A DNA stretch of 64,000 bases from Cherax quadricarinatus. Taxonomy: Eukaryota > Arthropoda > Malacostraca > Decapoda > Parastacidae. Positions 49,001-62,700 of the stretch are shown piece after piece (within the stretch, counting starts at the first letter, position 1; the number at the start of each line of letters is the position of its first letter). The notes under the pieces were generated by a model that made no database searches, had not been told where the DNA came from, and was given only the letters and a program-made list of their open reading frames with translations. Where the stretch lies: contig NW_027195398.1 in NCBI RefSeq assembly GCF_038502225.1, forward strand, positions 124,001 to 188,000. The letters run 5' to 3'. The position numbers were made by a program, and so were the translations under genes.

Positions 49001-52000
49001 GTGAACCATCACACTACCTGGGGTGTAGCATGGTGAACCATCACACTACCTGGGGTGTAGCATGGTGAACCATCACACTACCTGGGGTGTAGCATGGTGA
49101 ACCATCACACTACCTGGGGTGTAGCATGGTGAACCATCACACTACCTGGGGTGTAGCATGGTGAACCATCACTCTACCTGGAGTGTAGCATGGTGAACCA
49201 TCACACTACCTGGCGTGTAGCATTGTGAACCATCACACTACCTGGAGTGTAGCATGGTAAACCATCACACTACCTGGATGTAGCATGGTGAACCATCACT
49301 CTACCTGGGGTGTAGCGTGGTGAACAATCACACTACCTGGGGTGTAGCATAGTGAACCATCACACTACCTGGGGTGTAGCATGGTGAACCATCACACTAC
49401 CTGGGGTGTAGCATGGTGAACCATCACACTACCTGGGGTGTAGCATGGTGAACCATCACACTACCTGGGGTGTAGCATGGTGAACCATCACACTACCTGG
49501 AGTGTAGCATGGTGAACCATCACACTACCTGGGGTGTAGCATGGTGAACCATCACACTACCTGGGGTGTAGCATGGTGAACCATCACACTACCTGGGTGT
49601 AGCATGGTGAACCATCACACTACCTGGGGTGTAGCATGGTGAACCATCACACTACCTGGGGTGTAGCATGGTGAACCATCACACTACCTGGGGTGTAGCA
49701 TGGTGAACCATCACACTACCTGGGGTGTAGCATGGTGAACCATCACACTACCTGGGGTGTAGCATGGTGAACCATCACACTACCTGGAGTGTAGCATGGT
49801 GAACCATCACACTACCTGGAGTGTAGCATGGTGAACCATCACACTACCTGGGGTGTAGCATGGTGAACCATCACACTACCTGGGGTGTAGCATGGTGAAC
49901 CATCACACTACCTGGGGTGTAGCATGGTGAACCATCACACTACCTGGGGTGTAGCATGGTGAACCATCACACTACCTGGGGTGTAGCATGGTGAACCATC
50001 ACACTACCTGGGGTGTAGCATGGTGAACCATCACACTACCTGGGGTGTAGCATGGTGAACCATCACACTACCTGGGGTGTAGCATGGTGAACCATCACAC
50101 TACCTGGGGTGTAGCATGGTGAACCATCACACTACCTGGGGTGTAGCATGGTGAACCATCACACTACCTGGGGTGTAGCATGGTGAACCATCACACTACC
50201 TGGGGTGTAGCATGGTGAACCATCACACTACCTGGGGTGTAGCATGGTGAACCATCACACTACCTGGGGTGTAGCATGGTGAACCATCACACTACCTGGG
50301 GTGTAGCATGGTGAACCATCACACTACCTGGGAGTGTAGCATGGTGAACCGTCACACTACCTTGGGTGTAGCATGGTGAACCATCACACTACCTGGGTGT
50401 AGCATGGTGAACCATCACACTACCTGGGGTGTAGCATGGTGAACCATCACACTACCTGGGGTGTAGCATGGTGAACCATCACACTACCTGGAGTGTAGCA
50501 TGGTGAACCATCACACTACCTGGGGTGTAGCATGGTGAACCATCACACTACCTGGGGTGTAGCATGGTGAACCATCACACTACCTGGGGTGTAGCATGGT
50601 GAACCATCACTCTACCTGGGTGTAGCATGGTGAACCATCACACTACCTGGAGTGTAGCATGGTGAACCATCACATTACCTGGGCTGTAGGATGGTGAACC
50701 ATCACACTACCTGTGGGTGTGTAGCTACCTGGAGTGTAACATGGTGAACCATCACACTACCTGGAGTGTAGCATGGTGAACCATCACTCTACCTGGGGTG
50801 TAGCATGGTGAACCATCACACTACCTGGGGTGTAGCATAGTGAACCATCACACTACCTGGGGTGTAGCATGGTGAACCATCACACTACCTGGGGTGTAGC
50901 ATGGTGAACCATCACACTACCTGGGGTGTAGCATGGTGAACCATCACACTACCTGGGGTGTAGCATGGTGAACCATCACACTACCTGGGGTGTAGCATGG
51001 TGAACCATCACACTACCTGGGGTGTAGCATGGTGAACCATCACACTACCTGGGGTGTAGCATGGTGAACCATCACACTACCTGGGGTGTAGCATGGTGAA
51101 CCATCACACTACCTGGGGTGTAGCATAGTGAACCATCACACTACCTGGGGTGTAGCATGGTGAACCATCACACTACCTGGGGTGTAGCATGGTGAACCAT
51201 CACACTACCTGGGGTGTAGCATGGTGAACCATCACACTACCTGGGGTGTAGCATGGTGAACCATCACACTACCTGGGGTGTAGCATGGTGAACCATCACA
51301 CTACCTGGGGTGTAGCATGGTGAACCATCACACTACCTGGGGTGTAGCATGGTGAACCATCACACTACCTGGGGTGTAGCATGGTGAACCATCACACTAC
51401 CTGGGGTGTAGCATGGTGAACCATCACACTACCTGGGGTGTAGCATGGTGAACCATCACACTACCTGGGGTGTAGCATGGTGAACCATCACACTACCTGG
51501 GGTGTAGCATGGTGAACCATCACACTACCTGGGGTGTAGCATAGTGAACCATCACACTACCTGGGGTGTAGCATGGTGAACCATCACACTACCTGGGGTG
51601 TAGCATGGTGAACCATCACACTACCTGGGGTGTAGCATGGTGAACCATCACACTACCTGGGGTGTAGCATGGTGAACCATCACACTACCTGGGATGTAGC
51701 ATGGTGAACCATCACACTACCTGGGGTGTAGCATGGTGAACCATCACACTACCTGGAGTGTAGCATGGTGAACCATCACACTACCTGGGGTGTAGCATGG
51801 TGAACCATCACACTACCTGGAGTGTAGCATGGTGAACCATCACACTACCTGGGGAGTGTAGCATGGTGAACCATCACACTACCTGGAGTGTAGCATGGTG
51901 AACCATCACACTACCTGGGGTGTAGCATGGTGAACCATCACACTACCTGGGGTGTAGCATGGTGAACCATCACACTACCTGGGGTGTAGCATGGTGAACC

Positions 52001-53746
52001 ATCACACTACCTGGGGTGTAGCATGGTGAACCATCACACTACCTGGGGTGTAGCATGGTGAACCATCACACTACCTGGGGTGTAGCATGGTGAACCATCA
52101 CACTACCTGGGGTGTAGCATGGTGAACCATCACACTACCTGGGGTGTAGCATGGTGAACCATCACACTACCTGGGGTGTAGCATAGTGAACCATCACACT
52201 ACCTGGGGTGTAGCATGGTGAACCATCACACTACCTGGGGTGTAGCATGGTGAACCATCACACTACCTGGGGTGTAGCATGGTGAACCATCACACTACCT
52301 GGGGTGTAGCATGGTGAACCATCACACTACCTGGGGTGTAGCATGGTGAACCATCACACTACCTGGGGTGTAGCATAGTGAACCATCACACTACCTGGGG
52401 TGTAGCATGGTGAACCATCACACTACCTGGGGTGTAGCATGGTGAACCATCACACTACCTGGGGTGTAGCATAGTGAACCATCACACTACCTGGGGTGTA
52501 GCATAGTGAACCATCACACTACCTGGGGTGTAGCATGGTGAACCATCACACTACCTGGGGTGTAGCATGGTGAACCATCACACTACCTGGGATGTAGCAT
52601 GGTGAACCATCACACTACCTGGGGTGTAGCATGGTGAACCATCACACTACCTGGGGTGTAGCATGGTGAACCATCACACTACATGGGGTGTAGCATGGTG
52701 AACCATCACACTACCTGGGGTGTAGCATGGTGAACCATCACACTACCTGGGGTGTAGCATGGTGAACCATCACACTACCTGGGGTGTAGCATGGTGAACC
52801 ATCACACTACCTGGGGTGTAGCATGGTGAACCATCACACTACCTGGGGTGTAGCATAGTGAACCATCACACTACCTGGGGTGTAGCATGGTGAACCATCA
52901 CACTACCTGGGGTGTAGCATGGTGAACCATCACACTACCTGGGGTGTAGCATGGTGAACCATCACACTACCTGGGGTGTAGCATGGTGAACCATCACACT
53001 ACCTGGGGTGTAGCATGGTGAACCATCACACTACCTGGGGTGTAGCATAGTGAACCATCACACTACCTGGGGTGTAGCATAGTGAACCATCACACTACCT
53101 GGGGTGTAGCATGGTGAACCATCACACTACCTGGGGTGTAGCATAGTGAACCATCACACTACCTGGGGTGTAGCATAGTGAACCATCACACTACCTGGGG
53201 TGTAGCATAGTGAACCATCACACTACCTGGGGTGTAGCATAGTGAACCATCACACTACCTGGGGTGTAGCATAGTGAACCATCACACTACCTGGGGTGTA
53301 GCATAGTGAACCATCACACTACCTGGGGTGTAGCATAGTGAACCATCACACTACCTGGGGTGTAGCATGGTGAACCATCACACTACCTGGGGTGTAGCAT
53401 GGTGAACCATCACACTACCTGGGGTGTAGCATAGTGAACCATCACACTACCTGGGGTGTAGCATGGTGAACCATCACACTACCTGGGGTGTAGCATGGTG
53501 AACCATCACACTACACTACCTGGGGTGTAGCATGGTGAACCATCACTCTACCTGGGATGTAGCATGGTGAACCATCACACTGCCTGGGGTGTAGCATGGT
53601 GAACCATCACACTACCTGGAGTGTAGCATGGTGAACCATCACTCTACCTGGGATGTAGCATAGTGAACCATCACACTACCTGGGGTGTAGCATGGTGAAC
53701 CATCACTCTACCTGGGTTGTAGCATAGTGAACCATCACACTACCTG
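34067..53746. repeat. 32-bp satellite, homogeneous part, about 615 units
   Basis: The unit is 32 bp; its landmarks are aaccatcacactacctgggg and gtgtagcatggtg. Successive 'gaaccatc' motifs are 32 bases apart (36181, 36213). Variants are few and shared: cactctacc, ggagtg, gggatg and catagtg. The left 3 kb is rich in cactctacc and ggagtg variants. The middle (about 37.3-43.4 kb) is almost invariant. The catagtg variant clusters at about 52.1-53.45 kb. Rare length changes occur, for example near 35108, 37092, 38852, 41815, 44130, 46110, 50330, 50712 and 53512. The unit has stops in its frames, so no long ORF occurs. A weak dyad (accat...atggt around acac...gtgt) is present in each unit. Confidence 0.97.
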
Positions 53747-56700
53747 GGCACTCTACCTGGGATGTAGCATGGTAGAACCATCACACTACACCAGGCATGG
53801 GGTGGCATGGTGAACCATCACTCTGCCTGGGGGATGTGGCATAGGTGAACCATCACACTACCTGGAGGGGTGTAGCATGGTGGAACCATCACTCGACAAG
53901 GTGTGGCCATGGTGAACAAATACACTACCTGTAAAGGGGTCTGCAGTGGAACCATCACACTATGGAGTGCAAGCCATGCCAGACCATCCCTTGCACCTGC
54001 GGGGCCTGGGATCAGCAGGCATGGTGGAACCATCACACTACACAGGAGTGTAGCATAGGTGAACCACATCACACCACACTAAGGCTGTGGCATTGAGTGA
54101 AGCCATCACTCTACTGATGTTGGCCATGATGAGGGCATACACTAACCTTGGGGGTAGCATAAAGGTGAACCATCACTCTACCTTGGATTGGCCATGAGGG
54201 GTGAACCATCACTTACACAATTGTGGTAGCAACCGTTGAACCATCACTCTACCTGGGATGTGGGCATTACTTGAACCATCCACTGCACCTGAGAGGTGTA
54301 AGCCATAGTGAGTGTCACACTGCCTGGGAATTGGTAACATGGTGAACCATCTCCTACCTGGGGTCTGCCTGGAGGTGACATCACTCCCCTGGGATGCAGC
54401 GGACCCTTGAACCTTCACACTACCATGGTGTAGGCATGAACCATCACTCACACCACCTGGGATGTGGCATGGTGAACCATCACACCACCTGGAGTGTAGC
54501 CATGAGTGAACCATCCCTCTGCCTGGAGTGGTAGTGAACCATCCACTACCTGGGTGTAAGCCATGAGTGAACAATCACCTACCTGGAGGGGTGCTGGCAT
54601 GGTGAACCATCTCTGCCTGGGATGTAACCATGGTGAACATCACTACCTGGGGTGTAGCATGAGTGAACCATCACACCTACCTGGGATATAGCCATGGATG
54701 AACATCCACACTACCCTTGAAATTCTTAACCATGGTGAACCATCCACTACCTGGAGTGGGGCAGCATGGATGAACCATCACACTACCTGGGATGTAGCAT
54801 GATGAACCATCACAACTACCTGGGATGTAGCATAGTGAACCATCACTCTACCTGGGATGTTAGCCATGGTGAACCATCACTACATAGGAATTGTAGCATG
54901 GTGAAGAACCATCCGCACTACCTGGGGATGTAGCATAGGTGAACCATCACTACCTGGTGGTATGCGTGTAGTGAACCATCACACCACTACCTGGAGTGTG
55001 ATGAACCATCAACTCACCACCTGGGATCCTGGCAATGGTGAACCATCACACTGCCTGGGTGTAGCATAGTGAACCATCACACCACCTGGGGTGCCAGCCA
55101 TGGTGGAACCATCACTCTACCTGGGATGTAGCATGGTGAACCATCAACACTACCTAGAGTGTAGCATGGTGACATCCCACTCCTACCTGGGATGTAAGCA
55201 TGGTGAACCATCACACTGCACAGGGTATATGTAGTGAACATCACCTACCTGGGAGTGCTAGCATGGTGAATATCAACCACTACACAGAGGGTGCTGGTGA
55301 ACCATCACACTACCTGGGGTGTGCATGGTGAACCATCACTCTGCCTGGGGATGTAGGCATGAAGTGGTCCATCCACCACTCTACCTAGGATGTAGCATGG
55401 TGAATTAACCCATGCACTACCTGGCAGTGGGTTGGCATGGTGAACCATCACTCCTACCTGGGGAGTGTAGTGGTGGAACCATCACACTACCTGGAGTGGT
55501 GGCAACCAGTGAACCATCCACCTGGGCCTGGAGTGTAGGCATTGGTGAACCATCACTCCACTGAGATGCCGCACCAGTGGAACCATCCACTACCTGGAGT
55601 GTAACATAGTGAATATAACACTACCTGGTGTAAGCATAAAGTGAACCATCCTCTACCAGGGTGCATGGTGAACCATCACACTCCTGGGAATTTGTGTAGC
55701 ATGGTTGAACCATGCCTCCTGGGATGGGATCTTGGCATGGTGAACCATCTGCACCACACCTGGAGGGGTGTAGGCATAGTTGAACCATCACTCTACCAAG
55801 GAGTGTAGCATGGTGAACCATGCACTACCTGGGTATAGCCATGGTAGTTTTTCATCGCACTACCTGGAGTGTCAGTGGTGAACCATCACTCTACCTGGGA
55901 TGGGTAGCATGGTGGAACCATCACACTACCTGGAGTGTAGCATAGGTGAACCAACCACTCACCTATGGGGTCTGGCATGGTGAACCATCACGCTACCTGG
56001 GGTGTAAGCCATCTGAACCATCACGGCTACCTGGGGTGTAGCATAGGTGAACCATCACTCACCTGGGATGAAGCCATGGTGAACCATCCCTTTCTACCTG
56101 GAGTGTAAGCCATGGTGAACCCATCTCACTCTACCTGGAGTGTGTGGTGGGGAACCATCCTCTTACCTGGGATAGGCATGGTGAACCAATCCCACTCTGC
56201 CTGGGTGCTTGGCATCCTGAGCCATCTCTGGAGTGTAGCATGGTTGAACCATCCGCCACTACTGGAGGTGCAGCATGGTGAACCATCCTCCTACAGGGGG
56301 ATGCCAGCATGGTGAATCCATCACTCTACCTAGAGGGAGTGTAGCATAGGTGAACCATAACACTACCTGGGGACCTGGGCATGGTAGAACCATCACACAC
56401 TGCCTGGGGGTGGTATGGTAAGCCCATCACACCTACCTGGGGTGGGCATGGTGAGCAATACACTCTACCTGGGATGCTTGGCATTGGTGAACCATCAACA
56501 CTACCTGGAGGGGTGTGGCACCATTGAACCATCCCACTCTACCTGGAGGTGTAAGCCATGAGGCCAGACCATCACTCTACCTGGGGATGTAGCATAGGTG
56601 AACCAATCCACCTGACCACAGGTGTTAACATGGTGAACCATCCGGGCACTGCCTGGAGTGCGGCATGGTGAACCCATCCACTACCCTGGGATCCTAGCAT

Positions 56701-59700
56701 GGTGAACCATCACAACTACCTGGGGTGTAAGCCATGTGTACACCATCCTCACCTGGGGTGTAGCATGGTGAACCATCACACACCTGGGAGTTAGCCATGG
56801 TGAACCATCCACACCCCTGGGGTGTAGCATGGTGAACCATCACACCTGGGCTGTAACATGGTGAACCATCCACACTTCCTGGGGTGTAGCATGGTGAACC
56901 ATGTCACACTACCTGGGATATGGCATGGTGAACCATCAACCTACCTGGAGTGGTAGCAATGGCGAGCCCATCCTCTACCAGGGCAGGTGTAGCATGGATG
57001 AACCATCACACTGCTACCTGGAGATGTAGGGCATGGATGAACCATCACCTTGCCTGGGGTGTAAGATGAAGGTGAACATCAACCTGCCTATGGTTGGCAT
57101 AGTGGAACCATCACACTACCTAGGGTGGAGAATGTCACACCTACCTGGGCTGTAACATGAGTGGAACCATCCACACCTCCTGCAGAGGTGTGGCCAGGGT
57201 GGGAACCATCCACACTGCCTGGGATGGTAACGCTGGTGAACCAATCCACTACACAGGATCTTGGCCATGGTGGGAACCATCCTGGGGTGTAGGCATGGTG
57301 AACCATCACACTACCTGGGACTGTAAGCATGGATGAACCATCACCACCTACTACAAGGGTGTAGGCATGGTGAACCATCCCACACTTACAGGGTGTAGCC
57401 ATGGGTGAAGACCATCACCACCTGGGGTGTAAGCCATAGGCTGAACCAATCACTCTACCTGGGGATGTAGGCATGGTGAACCATCACACTGCAGTGTACC
57501 ATGGGGTGAACCATCACTCTGGCCTGGAGCTGTATAGGTGAAAGGCCATCACACTACCTGGAGTGCAACCATGGTGAACCATCACTCTGCCTGGGATGTA
57601 GCATGGTGAAGCCATCCACTACCTGGAGTGTAACCATAGTGGAACCATAACACTACCTGGGGTGTAGCATGGTGAACCATCACTCTTACCTGGGGTGTGG
57701 CATGGTGAACCATCATACCTGAGGGTCTAACACCAAGGTGAACCATCCTTCTACAACCAGGATGTGGCATGAGTGAACCATCTACTACCTGGGTGTAGCC
57801 ATGGTGGGAAACATCCTCTGCCTGGGAGGCATAGGTGAACCATCACTACTACCTAAGGATTGTAAGCATGGTGAAGAACCATCCACCACCAGCACCTGGA
57901 GTGCAGCATGAAGGTGAACCATCACTCCTAGGATGTAGCGCAGTGAACCATCCACTAACTGGCAGGTGTAGCATGGTGAAGCCTATCCTCCTACCTGGGA
58001 TAGCATGGGTGAACCATCCAGCACTACCTGGTGTAAGCATTGTTGAACCATCACACTACCTGGGGATGCCAGCATGAGGTGAACCATCACCACTACACCA
58101 GGTGTGGCAATGGTGGAACCATCACTACCTGGGATGAGGCACATGGTGAACCCATCCACACTACTGCCAGGGGGTGTAGCATGGTGAACCATCACACTAC
58201 CTGGGGTGTAGGCATGCTGAACCATCACTCTAACCTGGGATGGTGGCATGGTGAACCATCCCCCACACTTACCTGGAGTGGTAGCATGGTAAGGGAACCA
58301 TCACACTACCTCAGGGATGTGGCATGGTGAACCATCACACTACCTGGGGTGTAGGGCATGGTGAACCATCACTCTGCACACAGGTTGGCAACCATGGTGA
58401 ACCAATCACTCTACCTGGGATGGGGCATGGTAAACCATCCACTGCCTGGAGTGTAACATGGTGAACCAATCCACTCCCTACCTGGAGGTGTAGCATGGTG
58501 AACCATCACACTACCTGGGTGTAGCATGGTGAACCATCACACTGTACCTGAAGGGTGCAGGCATGGTGAACCAACTCACACTACCTGGGATGGGGTAGGC
58601 ATGGTTGAACCAATGCCATCACTGCCTGGAGTGTGGGCATAGTGAACCATCCACACTTACCTGAGATTGTAGCATCTGAACCATCCTTCCTACAGGGGTG
58701 TAGCATGGTGGAACCATGTACACTAACCTGAGTGTAACATAGTAGACCACATCACTCTATAGGGATGTAGCATGGTGAGCCAATCCACCACTACACCCAG
58801 AGTGTAGCACGTTGAACCATCCTCTACCTGGGATGTAAGCATTGTCCCAACCTATCCCATGGGCCTGGGGTGGCATGGTGAAGCCATCCACTCTACCTGG
58901 GATGTAGGCATGGTGAACCAGCCACTGGGGTGTAAGCCATGGTCAAGCACTCATCTACCTGGGGATGTAGCATTGGTGAACCATCACACTACCTGGGAGT
59001 GCAGCATGAGTAGAACCATCACTTTCTACCTGGGATGCCAGCCATGGGGTGAACCATCACACACTGGGTGTGGCCATGAGTGAACCATCCTCTACCTGGA
59101 GTCCTAGGGGCATGGTGAGCCATCACCTGGAGTGTAAGCAATGGCGAACCATCCTACCTGGGAGTGCAGCATAGGTGAACCCGTCCACTCTACCTGGGTG
59201 TAGCATGGTGAACCATCACACTACCTGGGGGTGTAGCATGGTGAACCATCACACTGCCTGGGGTGCTGCATACCTGAACCATCACACCTTAACCTGGGGT
59301 GGCATAGTGAACCATCACACTTACCTGGGGATGCTTAGCATGGTGAACCATCCTCCTACCTGGGATGTAACCGTGAACCATCACACACTACCTGGAGTGC
59401 AACACAATTAAGCCATAACCACTACCTGGAGGTGCTGGCATGAGTGAACCTATCCACATACCTGGGGGTGGTAGCATGGTGAACCATCCGCTACCTGGGA
59501 TGGTAGCATGGTAGTGCATCACACTACCTGGAGTGTAGCATGGTGAGAAACCATCCACTCCTACCTGGGTGGCATGGTAGACCATCACACACTGGCAGGT
59601 GTAGCATGGTGAACCATCACTCTACCTGGGATGTAGCATGGTTGAACCATGTCTACCTGGAGTGTAGCATGGTAGACCATCCACTCTGCCTGGGATGTAA

Positions 59701-62700
59701 GCAACATAATGAACCCATCCACCACTACCTGAGATGTAACATGGTGAACCATCCACCTCCTGGAGTGCTGGCATGGTGAACCATCACCTCGACCTGGGAT
59801 GCCAGGCATGGTGAACCATCCCACACTACCTGAGGTGTAGCCATAGTGGGAACCATCACTACCAGGGTGGCATGGTGAACCATCCCACACTACCTGGGGA
59901 TGTAGCATTGGTGAACCATCCACTACCTGAGGTGCAGTGAACCATCACACGGACCTGGAAAACATGACATGGTGTTCAACATCACGCACTTCCTGGGGTG
60001 TAGCCATGTTGGAACCATCACTACCTGGGATGCCAGCATGGTGAACCATCACACCTACCTGAGGGATGTAGCATGGTGGAACCATTACACTACCTGGGAT
60101 TGTAGCCATGGTGAACCATCACTACCTGGGCTGTAACATTGGGTGAACATTCAGCACTTCCTGGGGTGGCATGGTGAACCATCACTACCCTGAGGTGTAG
60201 CATGTGAACCACATCCACCACCTGGGGTGTAGCATGGTGAGCCATCCCCACTGCCTGGGCTGTAACCATTATGAACCATCACTTACCTGGGGTGGCAGCA
60301 TGGTGAGAACCATCACTTCTGGGGTACCATGGGTGAACCACCACTACCTGGGGTGTGCATGGTGAACCATCACCACTACCTGGAGTGTAGCATGGATGAA
60401 GCCATCACTCAGCCTGGAGTGTAACCATGGTGGAACCATCCCACTGCACACCTGGGGTGGCATGGTGAACCATCACTTACCTACTGGGTATGGGAATGGA
60501 TCAGACCATCACACTGCCTGAGATTAGCCAGGCATAATTATGCAACCATCACACTACCTGGAGGTGTAGCATAGTGAAAGAACCATCACACTACACCAGG
60601 GTGGGGTAGGCATGAAAGGTGAACCATCACACTGCCTGGGATGCCAGCATGGTGAACCATCACCACTCTACAAGGGTGCTTTGGCATGGTGAACCATCAC
60701 CACTACACCAGGCACCTTAACCATGGTGAACCATCACACTTCCTGGTGTAGCATGGTGAACAACCAATCTTTCCCCTGGGATGTGGCATGGTGAGCCATC
60801 ACACTACCTATAGTGTTGGCATGGTGAACCATCCTCTGCCTGGGATGTATGGTGAACCATCACGCACTATAAGTGTGGCATGGTGAACCATCACTCTAAC
60901 CTTAGTGTAGCATAGTTGAACCATCACTCTACCACCAGGGATGTAGCATTAGTGAACCATCACCCCACTGCCTGGGTGCAGCCATGGTGAAGCCATCACT
61001 CTACTAGGATGAGGCATGGTGAACCATCCACTACCTGGGGTGCATGGTGAACCATCACTCCTGGGATGGCATGGTGAACCTCCAGCCTGGGGTGTAGCCA
61101 TTGTGAACCATCCTACCTGGGGCCTGGGATGCCAGCATGGTGAACCATCACCTACCCCCTGGAGTGTAGCCATGGCCAAGGACCATCACTCTACCTGGGA
61201 CATAAGCATTAGTGAACCATCACACTACCTGGGGTGTAGCATGGTGAACCATCCTCTACCTGGGGTGTGGCATGGTGAACCATCACTCTACCTGGGATGT
61301 AGCATGGTGAACCATCAACCACTTCCCTGGTGTAGCATGGTGAACCATCACTCTGCCTGGAGTGCCTTGGCATGGTGAGGCCATCACACCACACACCTGG
61401 AAGTGTAGCATGTTGAACCATCACACTACCTGAAGTGCAGGGCATGGTGGAACCATCCTCCTCACCTGGGATGTAAGCCATGGTGAACCATTGCACTACA
61501 CCTGGGTGTGGCATAGGTGAACCATCCACCTGGGTGTAGCATGGTGAACCATCCTCTACCTGGGGTGTAGCATGGTGAACATCACACCTACCTGGAGGTG
61601 CAGCATGGTGAACCATCACTCTACCTGGGATGTAGCATGGTGAACCATCACACCTACCTGGTGGGGTGCGGTTCCAGACCATCACTCTACACTGGATGTA
61701 AGCCATTGTGAACCATCATACTACCTGGGTGGGTACTGTGATGATCCATCCCTTCCTGGGATGTAGCAAGCCGGAACCATCACACCTACCTGGGGTGTAG
61801 CATGGTGAAGGCATCACTCACCTGAAGATGTAAGCCATTGTGAACCATCACACCTACCTGGGGTGTAGGCATAGTGAACCATCACTCTAACCTGGGGATG
61901 GCATGGTGAACCATCTGCACTACCTGGAGTGTAGCCATATTGAACCATCCCTCCACCTGGAGTGTAGCATGGTGAACCATCACTGCCTGGAGTGTAGCCA
62001 TGGTGGGAACCATCCCACCTGGGTACAGCATGGATCAGAACCATCCACTCCTACCTGGGTGTAGCCATGGTGGGAACCATCACTACCTGGGGTGTAGGCA
62101 TGGTGAACCATCACACCTACCTGGGGTGTAGCATGGTGAACCACTCACACTGCACCAGGGAGGTGTAGCATGGTGAACCATCCTCTACCTGGGATCAGCA
62201 CCTTAGGGGTGAACCATCACTCTACCTGGGGATGGTGGCATGGTGAACCATCACACTGCCTGGAGTGTAGCCATGGTGAACCATAGCACTAACATAGGGT
62301 GTGGCATGGTGAACCATCACACTGCCTGGGGTGTGGCATACCTGGGATTATTATGCACCAGGATGGCAATGGTGAACCTATCACACTACCTGGAGGGTGT
62401 GGCATGGTGAACCATCCTCTACCTGGGTGCCAAGCCGTGGTTATCACACCTACCTGGAGGGGTGTAGGCATGGTGAACCATCACCTCTGCCTGGGATAGT
62501 AGCATGTTGAACCATCCCTTTTCCTGGAGTGTAGGTGAATCCATCATACTACCTGGGATCAGCAGCATAGGTGGAACCATCACTCTCTACTTTTTGCCTG
62601 GTGTATGGTGAACCATCACTACCTGGGTGGCATGTTGAACCATCACACGGGACCTGGGTGCAGCATGGTGAACCATCACACTACCTGGAGTTGCCAGCAT

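Noticed and set aside
34067..53746. CRISPR-like regular spacing
   Set aside because: There are no spacers; the units are directly adjacent and identical. The context is an animal genome.
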